Source: Bradyrhizobium sp. Arg816
GTDB lineage: Bacteria; Pseudomonadota; Alphaproteobacteria; Rhizobiales; Xanthobacteraceae
NCBI RefSeq assembly: GCF_029989365.1
Contig: NZ_JAPRAQ010000001.1
Coordinates: 558,001-622,000, forward strand
Reading direction: 5' to 3'
DNA: 64,000 nucleotides
Positions within the stretch are counted from its first letter, which is position 1; every line of letters starts with the position of its first letter. The position numbers and the translations under genes were made by a program. Positions 17,136-25,952 of the stretch are shown piece by piece. Under the pieces are notes generated by a model. That model did not search any database, was not told where the DNA came from, and saw nothing but the letters and a program-made list of their open reading frames with translations.

Positions 17136-18143
17136 ATGACAGAAAAGACAAAGATCGAGCGCCGCACCTTCGTCCAGGTGATGACCGCTGCATCGAGCGC
17201 CGCTCTATCACTGGCGCTTCTACCGCGACGCGCGGCCGGCCAATCCCCAAACGACCCCGCTTCGAACGCTTCCGATCAGTTCGAGACAAAGGAGATCAAG
17301 ATCGATGACAACACCATTTTCATCAGGCGCTACGGGAGCGGATCCCCACTGCTCATGGTGCATGGATTTCCTCGAACCAGCCTGATGTGGCGTCATGTGG
17401 CGCCGCATCTCGCCGGCGATCGCACGGTCATCTGCGTCGATCTTCGTGGATATGGCCGCAGCGGCGTTCCCGCTTCCGCGGAGGATCACTATCCCTATTC
17501 AAAGCGGGCGATGGCGAATGAGCTTGTCGCCGTGATGGATAAGCTCGGCTTTTCCAAATTCGATCTGGTTGGACACGATCGCGGCGGTCGCGTTTCCTAC
17601 CGCCTTGCGCTCGATCACCCGGAGAAGGTGCAGCGTCTCGCAGTGTTTGACGTGCTGCCCATCTCGGAAGCCTGGGGCCACGCCGACGCAAAGTTCGCCA
17701 TGACCTACTGGCCATGGAGCCTACTCTCGCAGAAAGCACCGCTTCCCGAAAAATACCTGATCGGCGCGCCGGACGCGGTATTCGACAATCCCTTCGGCCA
17801 GGGCTCATTCGGCCCCGAAGTGAAAGCGGAATACATCGAAACCTACCGCGATCCGGCTCGGGTGCATGCGATCTGCGAAGAGTACCGCGCGGCCGCAACC
17901 GTGGATATCGAGCATGACAAGGCGGACCAGAAGGAAGGCCGGCGCATCAAGTGCCCTATGCTGCACCTCTGGGCTTCCGGCGGGCCGCTCGATACATTCT
18001 ACGAGCAGAATGGCGGCGCATTGGGAATTTGGAAGAAGTGGGCCGACAACGTACAAGGTCGGGCCGTCAAGGGCGGTCACTTCTTTCCCGAGGAAAACCC
18101 CACCGACACAACGGAGCTTCTCACCAAATTCCTCTCGGCCTGA
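17136..18143 (+). CDS. Tat-exported alpha/beta hydrolase, haloacetate-dehalogenase/epoxide-hydrolase type
   Basis: The 335-residue protein has a twin-arginine leader (ERRTFVQVM, cleavage after RRAAG near residue 35). The body matches fluoroacetate dehalogenases and epoxide hydrolases: HGFPRTSLMW oxyanion loop, Asp nucleophile D148 in GHDRGGR with R149 and R152 in the spacing used for carboxylate binding in fluoroacetate dehalogenase, and GGHFFPEE for the catalytic His. In the cap, the halide-site His-Trp of that enzyme aligns with Pro-Trp (YWPWSLL). Halide or epoxide chemistry on a small acid is likely, but which is open. The ATG at 17136 gives the intact leader. Confidence 0.83.
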   Translation: MTEKTKIERRTFVQVMTAASSAALSLALLPRRAAGQSPNDPASNASDQFETKEIKIDDNTIFIRRYGSGSPLLMVHGFPRTSLMWRHVAPHLAGDRTVICVDLRGYGRSGVPASAEDHYPYSKRAMANELVAVMDKLGFSKFDLVGHDRGGRVSYRLALDHPEKVQRLAVFDVLPISEAWGHADAKFAMTYWPWSLLSQKAPLPEKYLIGAPDAVFDNPFGQGSFGPEVKAEYIETYRDPARVHAICEEYRAAATVDIEHDKADQKEGRRIKCPMLHLWASGGPLDTFYEQNGGALGIWKKWADNVQGRAVKGGHFFPEENPTDTTELLTKFLSA

Positions 18144-18305
18144 ACGGCGGCTGTCACCTCCACGGCGATGTCGCCCCTCGCCAACGAGGACGAATGTTCA
18201 ACGTTGTGAAACTGGTCTTTGAGCCGACGATCCCAGATTTCGACCTGGCTGGCCACAGCCAGACGATGGCCGGCGAACGAACGATCCTCGCCGGCCCAGC
18301 TTTGT

Positions 18306-19349
18306 TCAGCCGATCTCCCGCCGGACCATGGCTGCCGCGTCGCACATCGCCTTCAGCTTTCCGAACGCCGTTGCGCGCGGCATGTACTTCATGCCGCAAT
18401 CGGGCGCCGGGACCAGGCGGTCCGGCGACACGTATTTCAAACCGTTGCGGATACGGGCGGCCACGGTGTCGACGCTCTCGATCGCGGGATCTGCGAGGTC
18501 AAGCACGCCGAGCATGATCTTCTTCGACGACAGGTCCTTGAGCACGCCGAGGTCGAGCTTCGGCTGCGCGGCCTCTATCGAGATCTGGTCGGCAATGGTG
18601 TCGTCGAGCTCGGCGAGGAAGGAATAGCCGGCCGGCTTGTTCGTGCCCGGCACGACCGCCGCATAACCGAAGCAGAGATGCACGACGGTCGGCACCGTGA
18701 TGCCCTGCAATGCGCGGTTGATCGCCTTGACGGCATAGCGTTTGGCGAGATCCGGATTGTTGCGCACCCAGGGCTCGTCGAGCTGGATCACATCCGCGCC
18801 GGCCTTTTGCAGATCGAGCGCCTCGGCATTGACGGCCTCGGCCAGCGCCATCGCAAGCTCCTCCTCATCCTTGTAAAACTCGTTCTTGGCCTGCTGGCTC
18901 ATGGTGAACGGGCCCGGCAACGTGATCTTGGCGGCACGGTCGGTATTCTCACGCAGGAACTGCATGTCGTGCAGCTCGACCGGTCCCTTGCGCTTCACGG
19001 GACCCACGACGCGCGGCACCGGAGTCTGGGTGTTGCCGGTGCGCGCCACGATCATCGCGGGATTGTCGCCGTCGATGCCGTCGAGTGCGGTGGCGAAGCG
19101 GTTGGAGTAGCTCTCGCGGCGGATTTCGCCATCGGTCACGATGTCGATGCCGGCGCGCTCCATGTCGCGGATCGCGACGATGGTCGCATCGTCCTGCGCC
19201 TCCTCCAGATGCTCCGCCGGCAAGCGCCACATGTCGTGCAGGCGCGTGCGCGGCACCACCTTCGACAGCATCGCGCGGTTCACCAGCCATTCCGGCTGCG
19301 GGTAGCTGCCGACCACCGTGGTCGGCAGGAGATGCGTTGGCATGGGCAT
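18306..19349 (-). CDS. MetE C-terminal-like (cobalamin-independent methionine synthase family) protein
   Basis: The 347-residue protein corresponds to the catalytic C-terminal barrel of cobalamin-independent methionine synthase, without the N-terminal half of full MetE (about 750 residues). TTVVGSYPQP opens the barrel. The zinc ligands are visible as HLCFG and PDCGMKY, and the DEPW segment is present. AGGAG lies six bases before the ATG at 19349, which excludes a longer frame to 19490. Such short proteins often transfer methyl groups in catabolism rather than make methionine. It is the last gene of the minus-strand ABC/FAH unit, 35 bp after FAH. Confidence 0.83.
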   Translation of the reverse strand: MPMPTHLLPTTVVGSYPQPEWLVNRAMLSKVVPRTRLHDMWRLPAEHLEEAQDDATIVAIRDMERAGIDIVTDGEIRRESYSNRFATALDGIDGDNPAMIVARTGNTQTPVPRVVGPVKRKGPVELHDMQFLRENTDRAAKITLPGPFTMSQQAKNEFYKDEEELAMALAEAVNAEALDLQKAGADVIQLDEPWVRNNPDLAKRYAVKAINRALQGITVPTVVHLCFGYAAVVPGTNKPAGYSFLAELDDTIADQISIEAAQPKLDLGVLKDLSSKKIMLGVLDLADPAIESVDTVAARIRNGLKYVSPDRLVPAPDCGMKYMPRATAFGKLKAMCDAAAMVRREIG

Positions 19350-19384
19350 GGGATTCTCCTTCTTATTGTTATAGAGCGCGGCTC

Positions 19385-20254
19385 TCACGCCGCGCGCGTC
19401 GCCGTGGCCGATCCCTCGTCCGTGACGGGGTTGCGCAGGATGCCGATGCCGGAGATCTCGATCTCCACGAAGTCGCCGCCCTTCATCCACAGCGGCGGCG
19501 TGCGATAGGCACCGACACCGCCGGTCGTGCCTGTCACGATGACATCGCCGGGCGCAAGCTCGGTGAACGTCGAGCAGTAAGCAATCAAGGCCTGCACGTC
19601 GAAAACGAGGTCGGAGATCGGGGCCTTCTGCACCTCGACACCGTTGAGCCGGGTGATCAGCGTCTGCTTGGTCACATCGGTCAGCTCGTCGGTGGTCACC
19701 ATCCAGGGCCCGAAGCCGCCGGTGCCGGCAAAGTTCTTACCCGGCGCGAATTGCGAGGTGTGGCGCTGCCAGTCGCGGATGCTGCCGTCGTTGTAGCAGG
19801 CATAGCCGGCGACATGGCTGAGCGCGGCATCGCGCGAGATGCGGCGACCGGCCTTGCCGATGATGACGGCCATCTCGCCCTCATAGTCGAACCGCTCGGA
19901 TTCCAGCGGCCGGATCATCGGCTGGCCATGGCCGACCTGGCTGTTGGCGAAGCGGGTGAAGATCATCGGATGCGCCGGCGTCGGATGCCCGCTCTCGGCC
20001 AGATGCGTGGCATAGTTGACGCCGATGCAGAAGATCTTGTCGGGATCGGGTACCGTCGGCTGCAGCGCGACATCCTGCAGCGCGTAATCGGGCTTCTCGC
20101 CGGCAAGTTTCTTGAGCTCGTCAAGCGTTCCCTTCGCAAGCAGCGCCTTCAGCGTCGGATATGCCTTCAGGCGCTTGCCGGCATCGATGACGCCCCTGTC
20201 GGTGACGATGCCATAGCTCGCGGTGCCGGCGATCGTGAAGCTTGCAACTTTCAT
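19385..20254 (-). CDS. Fumarylacetoacetate hydrolase (FAH) family protein
   Basis: The 289-residue protein has an N-terminal cap and the FAH domain (KIFCIGVNYATHLAE; YEGEMAVIIGK with metal-binding Glu; GDVIVTGTTGGVG). The family hydrolyses C-C bonds of acylpyruvates or decarboxylates and isomerises 2-oxo acids in ring-cleavage pathways. It starts 3 bp after the deacetylase gene, so the two are co-translated. Its place in this operon suggests a late step in degrading the imported compound. Confidence 0.88.
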   Translation of the reverse strand: MKVASFTIAGTASYGIVTDRGVIDAGKRLKAYPTLKALLAKGTLDELKKLAGEKPDYALQDVALQPTVPDPDKIFCIGVNYATHLAESGHPTPAHPMIFTRFANSQVGHGQPMIRPLESERFDYEGEMAVIIGKAGRRISRDAALSHVAGYACYNDGSIRDWQRHTSQFAPGKNFAGTGGFGPWMVTTDELTDVTKQTLITRLNGVEVQKAPISDLVFDVQALIAYCSTFTELAPGDVIVTGTTGGVGAYRTPPLWMKGGDFVEIEISGIGILRNPVTDEGSATATRAA

Positions 20255-20257
20255 CAG

Positions 20258-20917
20258 TCAAACACTCTCTTCGATGGAGGACACATAGTCGTTGATCGGA
20301 AGCGCAATCTCGCCGCTGCGGATCGGAACACATTGCGGCGGAAAGTCCTGGCGAAAGCGGACGCCGGCCGCCTCGGCAGCGTCGAGGAACCGCTCGAGAT
20401 GGTCCATGGCGCCGGTCGGAAGATCGTGCAGCACCATCAGCGTCCAGGGCTGCTGGCTGCACTGCTCGAGCGCGCGGTCGGTCCAGCCATCAGGGTCGTC
20501 CCAATCGCGCGGGATCGCATTCCAGAGCACGCAGCTGTGCTTGTTGCGGGCGAGATAGTCCACGACGGAGGGTTTCAACAGCCGCGCATCCAGATTTCCG
20601 CCGCCACCGAACGGCCGGAACCAGCGCTGGGGATGCGCGAGATCGGAGATCGCAGACTGCGTGCGGCCGATCTCGTTCTCTGCCGTCTTGCTGTCCTTCT
20701 GCTCACCGAGCGGAATGCTGTGCGTAAAGGTGTGATTTCCGATCCAGTGCCCCTCCCCGTGCGCACGCACCGCAAGGCTGCGCCGCTCGGGGTCACCGAG
20801 CTTCTCGCCGATGACGAAGAAGGTGGTCTTGATGCCGCGCTCGGCGAGAATGTCGAGCACACGTGGCGTCACCTCCGGATCGGGGCCGTTGTCGAATGTC
20901 AGGGTCAAATCGTACAC
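20258..20917 (-). CDS. Polysaccharide deacetylase (NodB) family protein
   Basis: The 219-residue NodB-homology protein starts at GTG 20917. LTFDNGPD gives motif 1, with Asn in place of the second Asp of the usual DDGP, and NHTFTHS gives the two metal-binding histidines of motif 2. There is no signal peptide, so it is cytoplasmic, which argues against a cell-wall substrate. Cytoplasmic members hydrolyse small amides and cyclic amides, as PuuE-type allantoinase does. Its catabolic neighbours (FAH, MetE-like, ABC importer) favour a small-molecule substrate. Confidence 0.83.
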   Translation of the reverse strand: MYDLTLTFDNGPDPEVTPRVLDILAERGIKTTFFVIGEKLGDPERRSLAVRAHGEGHWIGNHTFTHSIPLGEQKDSKTAENEIGRTQSAISDLAHPQRWFRPFGGGGNLDARLLKPSVVDYLARNKHSCVLWNAIPRDWDDPDGWTDRALEQCSQQPWTLMVLHDLPTGAMDHLERFLDAAEAAGVRFRQDFPPQCVPIRSGEIALPINDYVSSIEESV

Positions 20918-20926
20918 GCCAGTACC

Positions 20927-21736
20927 TCAGGTCGCCGGCTGCATCGCGCCCGACGTGATCTCATCATTGGCTTGACCGGCCCGCGTGCCGGTCTGCCAGA
21001 TCGCCGCCTTGCGCTCGATCCAGCGGATCGCGGCGTTGAAGGCGATGGCAAGGAACAGCACCAGCAGCACGCCCGCGAACACGTGCGGGCTGTCGAGGAT
21101 CGTCCGATAGCGCGAGATCAGATAGCCGATGCCGGCCGATGAGATCAGCATCTCCGAGACCACGACGCCGACGATGACCAGCGCGCCGCCGACGCGCAAG
21201 CCCGACAGCACCGTCGGGATCGCCGCCGGGATGATGACGCGAACCAGCCGCTGGCTGAGCGTCGCGCCCATGCTGCGCGCGGCGAGCAGGAGCTGCGGGT
21301 CGATGGTCTGGATGCCGGCGGCGGTGGCGAGCATCGTCGGCAGGAAGCCATAGATCGAGGCGAACGCGATCTTGGACTCCGAGCCGATGCCGAGCCACAC
21401 CGTGAAGACAGGATAGAGGATCACGAGCGGCACCGCATACAGGCTCGACACCATCGGCATGATCAGGACGCGCGGACGTGGCAGGCTGCCGACAATGGCG
21501 CCGAGCAGAATGCCGCCACCGCAGGCGAATGCCATGGAGACCACGACCTCGTAGAGCGTCACCGCGAGCGCATGCCCGTATTCCGCGGCATCGGTCCATC
21601 CGGCGATCAGCGTCGACGACAAGGACGGCAGGAACAGCTCGGGAATGAGACCGGTGCGCGGCAGCAGCTCCCACAGCGCAATCAGGCCGATCACGATCAG
21701 ATATCGCAGCGTTTTCGCACTTATTCTGGCGCTCAT
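20927..21736 (-). CDS. ABC transporter permease, SsuC/TauC-like (second permease)
   Basis: The 269-residue membrane protein of the nitrate/sulfonate/taurine permease family has LIALWELLPRTGLIP at the N-terminus and an ATPase-contact loop around AARSMGATLSQRLVRVIIPAAIP. The ATG at 21736 is 7 bp from the ATPase stop. It is not a duplicate of convenience: it differs clearly from the other permease at 22529-23284, so the transporter is probably a heterodimer, whereas Ssu/Tau systems normally use one permease as a homodimer. Confidence 0.88.
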   Translation of the reverse strand: MSARISAKTLRYLIVIGLIALWELLPRTGLIPELFLPSLSSTLIAGWTDAAEYGHALAVTLYEVVVSMAFACGGGILLGAIVGSLPRPRVLIMPMVSSLYAVPLVILYPVFTVWLGIGSESKIAFASIYGFLPTMLATAAGIQTIDPQLLLAARSMGATLSQRLVRVIIPAAIPTVLSGLRVGGALVIVGVVVSEMLISSAGIGYLISRYRTILDSPHVFAGVLLVLFLAIAFNAAIRWIERKAAIWQTGTRAGQANDEITSGAMQPAT

Positions 21737-21743
21737 GCCCGCC

Positions 21744-22550
21744 TCACGCCGATTTGCGGATGTGCCGCCAGATGCGGTCGCGCAACGCACCAAAGGCGTC
21801 TCCGCTCAGCATCTCGTAGGTGCGGGGCCGCGGCAGCTGGACCTGGAGATGATCGACGATGCGTCCGGGCCGCGCCGACATCACGATCACCTCGTCAGCG
21901 AGATAGACGGCTTCGGTGAGGCTGTGCGTGACGAAAACGACCGTCTTGCCGGTCGCAGCCCAGATCCGCAGCAGCTCGTCACCCATGGTCATGCGCGTCT
22001 GCTCGTCGAGCGCTGCGAACGGCTCGTCCATCAACAGCACCGGCGGGTCCTGCACCAGCCCGCGCGCGATCGAGACGCGCTGCTTCATGCCGCCGGAGAG
22101 TTCGTGCGGATGGCGTCCGCCGAAGCCGTCGAGGCCGACCAGCTTGAGCGCGTCCTGCGCCTTGGCGCGGCGCTCGGCCCTGGGCACGCCGCGCAGCGCC
22201 AGCGGAAACTCGACATTGTCCTCGGCCGTCAGCCACGGAAACAAGCTCGCCTCCTGGAACACCACGCCGACCCTGTCGGGGTCGGGCTGCGGGATCGGCG
22301 CGCCGCTGATGGTGATCGTGCCGGACGTTTGCTGGCGCAGACCCGCCATCATCATCAAAAGGGTCGACTTGCCGCAGCCGCTCGGGCCGACCAGCACGAC
22401 GAAGCGGCCGGGCTTGACCTCGAGCGAGACGTCCTCCAGCGCGACGACGTCCTGCGACCTCGTCTTGAAGACCTGGCCGACGTTCTTCACCTCGATCGCG
22501 CCGGCCCGCGCGGCGGGCTTCAACGGGGTCACATTCGCCAATGGCTGCAT
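21744..22550 (-). CDS. ABC transporter ATP-binding protein, SsuB/TauB-like
   Basis: The 268-residue ATPase has Walker A GPSGCGKS (55-62), Q-loop FQEASLFPW, signature LSGGMKQR (from 151), Walker B LLMDEPFAALD and the H-loop THSLTEA. The start at 22550 is preferred over the in-frame ATG at 22565 because GGAA lies six bases upstream. It overlaps the first permease gene by 22 bp. It energises import by the two flanking permeases. Confidence 0.9.
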   Translation of the reverse strand: MQPLANVTPLKPAARAGAIEVKNVGQVFKTRSQDVVALEDVSLEVKPGRFVVLVGPSGCGKSTLLMMMAGLRQQTSGTITISGAPIPQPDPDRVGVVFQEASLFPWLTAEDNVEFPLALRGVPRAERRAKAQDALKLVGLDGFGGRHPHELSGGMKQRVSIARGLVQDPPVLLMDEPFAALDEQTRMTMGDELLRIWAATGKTVVFVTHSLTEAVYLADEVIVMSARPGRIVDHLQVQLPRPRTYEMLSGDAFGALRDRIWRHIRKSA

Positions 22551-23284
22551 CGCGTTTCCACCCATCTGACAAGCTCGTTGAAGGTCATGGCGATCGCGGC
22601 GACCATCACGACGCCGGCGAGGAGCTGCTTCATCTGGAAATTCTCGCCCCAGGTCGCGATCTGGTGGCCGATGCCGTCGCGCGAGGCGTACATCTCGGCC
22701 AAAATCACGCCGGTGAGGTTGAAGATCATGGAGATCCGCAACGCCTCGAGCAACACCGGCAGCATGCTCGGCAGATAAACCCGGAACGCCGTCTGCCATG
22801 GCGTTGCGCCATAAGAGCGCGCCACTGTGAGATGCTCGACCTTGACCGATTCCACCGCCGTCGTAGTCGACATGATCACGATGAAGATCGTCGAGAAGAA
22901 GCCGAAGCCCACCTTCTGGGCAAAGCCGACGCCGAACACCAGGATGAACATCGGCAGGAAGATCGACTTCGGGATGCTGAAGGCGAAGAACAAAAGCGGC
23001 TTGGCGACGTCCGCGAAGTAGCGGTTCTCCGCGACCAGGAAACCGATCACCGCACCGAACGGCACGGCCAGCGCGAACGCGGCCAGCACCTCGGTCGCGG
23101 TCACCATCAGATCTTTCTGCACCGCCGCGCGCTGCAGGAGATCGCCGAGCGTCACAAAGGTATCGGAGGCCGACGGCAGCAGTCGCGGATTGACGATGCC
23201 GGTGCGCGACAGCACCTCCCACAGCGCGAGGACCGCGATGATGATCGCGATCCGCGCAAGGTTGATGACGAACGTGCTTTGCAT
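22529..23284 (-). CDS. ABC transporter permease, SsuC/TauC-like (first permease)
   Basis: The 251-residue integral membrane protein has the ALWEVLSRTGIVNPRLLP start typical of the family and an ATPase-contact loop around ARSYGATPWQTAFRVYLPSMLP. It begins 2 bp after the binding-protein stop and runs into the ATPase gene, so expression is tightly coupled. It works with the binding protein at 23287-24246 and the second permease at 20927-21736. Confidence 0.9.
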   Translation of the reverse strand: MQSTFVINLARIAIIIAVLALWEVLSRTGIVNPRLLPSASDTFVTLGDLLQRAAVQKDLMVTATEVLAAFALAVPFGAVIGFLVAENRYFADVAKPLLFFAFSIPKSIFLPMFILVFGVGFAQKVGFGFFSTIFIVIMSTTTAVESVKVEHLTVARSYGATPWQTAFRVYLPSMLPVLLEALRISMIFNLTGVILAEMYASRDGIGHQIATWGENFQMKQLLAGVVMVAAIAMTFNELVRWVETRCSHWRM

Positions 23285-23286
23285 CG

Positions 23287-24246
23287 TTACGGCTTGGTCG
23301 GGACGGGCTTGAACTTGGCCGAGATGACGTCCTCGACCGGCACGATGTCCTTGAGCCCACCGAGCTTGGCGAGATCGAGCGACAGCTGCACGGCCGCATT
23401 GACGTTGGCCGCGCCCATGTCGCCGCTGGTCTCGAGCTTCATGATGGTGTTGTCGTATTCCAGGCCCGCGATCTCCGGCGGCATTTCATAGAGCTCGGCG
23501 ATCAGCTTGACGGTGACGTCGCGGTTGGCGCGCATGAACGCGACCGCGCCGTAGAGGGCGTTCACCGCCTTCTGCACCATCTGGGGCTTGGCCTCGGCGA
23601 ATTTGTCGAGCACGATCCAGCCCGCAGTGAGGTTCGGCGGAACCGCAGTCGCGTAATCGAGGATGGTCTTGGCCTCGCCGGACTTCGAGATCTGGAAACT
23701 CAGCGGCGAATAGACCACGGCCGCCTCGACATTGCCGGCCAGCAGGTTCGGCACCAAGCCACCGCCGCCGACGGGAACGCGCGTAAAATCGATCTTCTTG
23801 TCCTGGATGGTCCACAGCGCGAGCAAGTCGGAGCCGGAGCCGGCCGCGGTGATCGCCACCTTCTTGCCGTTGAGGTCCTTGAGGTCGAGTGTCGACTTGG
23901 TCGGGACCATCAATTGCCAGCCGAAATTGCCCATCGCGGCATTGGCGACGATCCGTGACATCACGCCCTTCTTGCGTCCGGCGGAGACCAGCGACGGCGG
24001 ATCGAGAATGATGTCGGCCGCGCCCGCGGCCATGCCTTCGAACGTCTCGGCGCCGCTGCGGTAGATCGTCAACTCGGCCTGGATGCCTTCCTTCTCGAAC
24101 AGTTTCTGCCGCACTGCCGTCTCGGCGATCGTCGTCGGCCAATAGGTTTTCGTGGGCAGGCCGACGCGGATGGTGTCGGCGGCGCTCGCAGGGCCCGCCA
24201 GAATTGTGGCGGCGATCAGCGACATCAGCGCGCGATTGATCTTCAT
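23287..24246 (-). CDS. ABC substrate-binding protein, NMT1/TauA/SsuA-like
   Basis: The 319-residue periplasmic protein has a Sec signal (MKINRALMSLIAATILAG, cleavage after ASA near residue 22). The NMT1/SsuA pattern follows: TIRVGLPTKTYWPTTIAE at the mature start, and GAADIILDPPSLVSAGRKKG in lobe I. The family binds sulfonates, thiamine precursors, nitriles or aromatic acids. It heads the importer unit, 52 bp downstream of the GntR gene. Confidence 0.88.
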   Translation of the reverse strand: MKINRALMSLIAATILAGPASAADTIRVGLPTKTYWPTTIAETAVRQKLFEKEGIQAELTIYRSGAETFEGMAAGAADIILDPPSLVSAGRKKGVMSRIVANAAMGNFGWQLMVPTKSTLDLKDLNGKKVAITAAGSGSDLLALWTIQDKKIDFTRVPVGGGGLVPNLLAGNVEAAVVYSPLSFQISKSGEAKTILDYATAVPPNLTAGWIVLDKFAEAKPQMVQKAVNALYGAVAFMRANRDVTVKLIAELYEMPPEIAGLEYDNTIMKLETSGDMGAANVNAAVQLSLDLAKLGGLKDIVPVEDVISAKFKPVPTKP

Positions 24247-24298
24247 TATTAGCTTCCTCCCGGTCTCTGTTTTTTGTGTGCCGGATTTTTCCGGATCG

Positions 24299-25027
24299 TC
24301 AGGTCGTACGGCTCACCTCCGCAATGCGGGAAGCGGCGAGCTCGACGAATTCTTTGGTGGTGCCGAAGTGCTTTGACAAGGCGCGAACTGCCGCATCCGC
24401 ATCGCGCCTGATCACGGCGGCGACGATCGCCTTGTGTTCGGCTTCGACGTTGCGCGGCTTGCCTCCGGCCTCCCGGCGGATCGAGAGGCGGCGATATCGC
24501 TCGCTCTGCTCGTGCAGCACGTCGCGGAAGCCGAGCAGCCATGGCGAGCCGCACGCGTTGACCAGCGCACGATGGAAGATGCGGTGACGGACCACCCACT
24601 CCTCGTAGTGCACGGTCGGATCGTCGGGATAGCGATGGGGAACGGCCTTCAAATCCGCCCAGGCGGATTTCACCGATGCGAGCCAGGCCTCATCGCCCCG
24701 CTCGATCGAGCGACGGAGCGCAAGCCCCTCGATGTCGATCCGGGTCTGCGTCACGTCGGCGAGATCGGCGAGCGACACCGGGCTCACGCGAAAGCCGCGC
24801 TGGTCCGACGCCTGCACGAGCCCGTCAGCGACAAGTCGCGACAGCGCCTCGCGCACGGCGGCGAGGCTCACGGAAAACTGCTTGGCCAGCCCCGCGATAT
24901 GCAGCTTCTGGCCCGGAGCCAGCCGCGTCGCCAGGATGTCGGCGCGCAGACGTTCGTGCAGCGCCGACGTCAGGCTGCGCGGACCATCCCCGGGGCTTCC
25001 GGACAACTGGAACTGAAGCGGACCCAT
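24299..25027 (-). CDS. GntR-family regulator with FCD domain
   Basis: The 242-residue regulator has a winged-helix domain (about residues 18-85; FSVSLAAVREALSRLVADGLV is the recognition region) and an all-helical FCD ligand domain. The ATG at 25027 is the family start; the open frame beyond it crosses a palindrome at 25064-25086 that is more likely regulatory. It is positioned upstream of the importer on the same strand, so it probably controls the 24246-18306 unit and its own gene in response to the substrate. Confidence 0.88.
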   Translation of the reverse strand: MGPLQFQLSGSPGDGPRSLTSALHERLRADILATRLAPGQKLHIAGLAKQFSVSLAAVREALSRLVADGLVQASDQRGFRVSPVSLADLADVTQTRIDIEGLALRRSIERGDEAWLASVKSAWADLKAVPHRYPDDPTVHYEEWVVRHRIFHRALVNACGSPWLLGFRDVLHEQSERYRRLSIRREAGGKPRNVEAEHKAIVAAVIRRDADAAVRALSKHFGTTKEFVELAASRIAEVSRTT

Positions 25028-25063
25028 GCTCGGATGATTGCAAGGCGGCGGCCGCGGGTCAAC

Positions 25064-25086
25064 AAAAAATCGAAAATCGATTTTTT
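25064..25086. promoter_or_regulatory. Perfect inverted repeat upstream of gntR
   Basis: AAAAAATCGA (25064-25073) and TCGATTTTTT (25077-25086) form a perfect 10-bp inverted repeat with a 3-base spacer. It sits 37-59 bp before the gntR start and 12 bp past the stop of the MBL-fold gene. An autoregulatory operator is the favoured reading. The A-run, stem and T-run also resemble a weak bidirectional terminator. Confidence 0.5.
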
Positions 25087-25097
25087 CTAGCCTAGGT

Positions 25098-25931
25098 TTA
25101 CGCTGTGCCCTGCCCAACCTCCCGGGGATGCGCGGCCCTGGACGGCGCCACGTCGAGGCGAACCGCCACGCCCTTCAGATCCGGGCCTGGCGCCGGATAG
25201 AGCTTCATGACGAGCGGATCATGGCCGGGAACGATGTGGTCAGCATCCGGTGCGGCGGCTCGCAGCTTGTCGAAGCCCACCAGCATGTCACCGACATGAA
25301 ATGCTGTCGTGAAAGGACGCTCGCTCGCCATGTTCTCGTAGAAATGACTGACGTCGGAGGCGAGCACGACCGGGCCGCGGCGCGTGTTGATGCGGACGAA
25401 CTGAAGACCGGCTGAATGCCCGCCGGCTGCGTGGACCGTCAGTCCGGGCGCGATCTCGGCGTCGCCGTCGTAGAACAGCACCCGGCGCGCATAGTTCAGC
25501 CGCACGATCCCGCAGACGTCCTCGACCTCGAAGGAATGCGACAGCCTCGGATACTGCATGTAGCGCCCGGTGGCGTAGGCGAGCTCGCGTTCCTGGAGAT
25601 GAAACCGCGCATTCGGAAACCGGTCGAAATTGCCGGCGTGATCATAGTGCAGATGCGTGAGGATCACATCCTTGACGTCGGCCACGTCGACATCGAACGC
25701 GGCAAGCGTCTCCACCGGGCAGCGCAGGAATGTTCGCCTGCGCTGCCTTGCGATTTCGGCGTTGAACCCGGTGTCGATGACGAAGGTGCGGTCGCCTCCC
25801 CTCGCCAGCCACATGAAATAGTCCATCGGCATCGGCCCGTCATGCGGGTCGCCGCCGATGAAGTGCTCGCTCCGCTGCGCATCCCGCGTTGCATAGCGGA
25901 TGGCGAAGAGCTCGTATTCCGGGTCAGCCAT
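25098..25931 (-). CDS. MBL-fold hydrolase, N-acyl-homoserine-lactonase-like
   Basis: The 277-residue metallo-beta-lactamase-fold protein has THLHYDHAGNFD as the zinc motif, with later HSAG and ASDVSHF residues completing the site. The ATG at 25931 is chosen because GGAAG sits five bases upstream; ATG 25943 and TTG 25946 are also in frame. It follows the carboxymuconolactone-decarboxylase-like gene closely, so it probably hydrolyses a lactone intermediate in that pathway. It is related to, but not a recent copy of, the protein at 5880-6728. Confidence 0.85.
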   Translation of the reverse strand: MADPEYELFAIRYATRDAQRSEHFIGGDPHDGPMPMDYFMWLARGGDRTFVIDTGFNAEIARQRRRTFLRCPVETLAAFDVDVADVKDVILTHLHYDHAGNFDRFPNARFHLQERELAYATGRYMQYPRLSHSFEVEDVCGIVRLNYARRVLFYDGDAEIAPGLTVHAAGGHSAGLQFVRINTRRGPVVLASDVSHFYENMASERPFTTAFHVGDMLVGFDKLRAAAPDADHIVPGHDPLVMKLYPAPGPDLKGVAVRLDVAPSRAAHPREVGQGTA

Positions 25932-25952
25932 AAGAGCTTCCATCAAGCGGTC

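Noticed and set aside
24281..24294. CCGGA-TTTT-TCCGG inverted repeat between gntR and the binding-protein gene
   Set aside because: Only five-base arms and no T-run on either strand; too short to call an operator or terminator.
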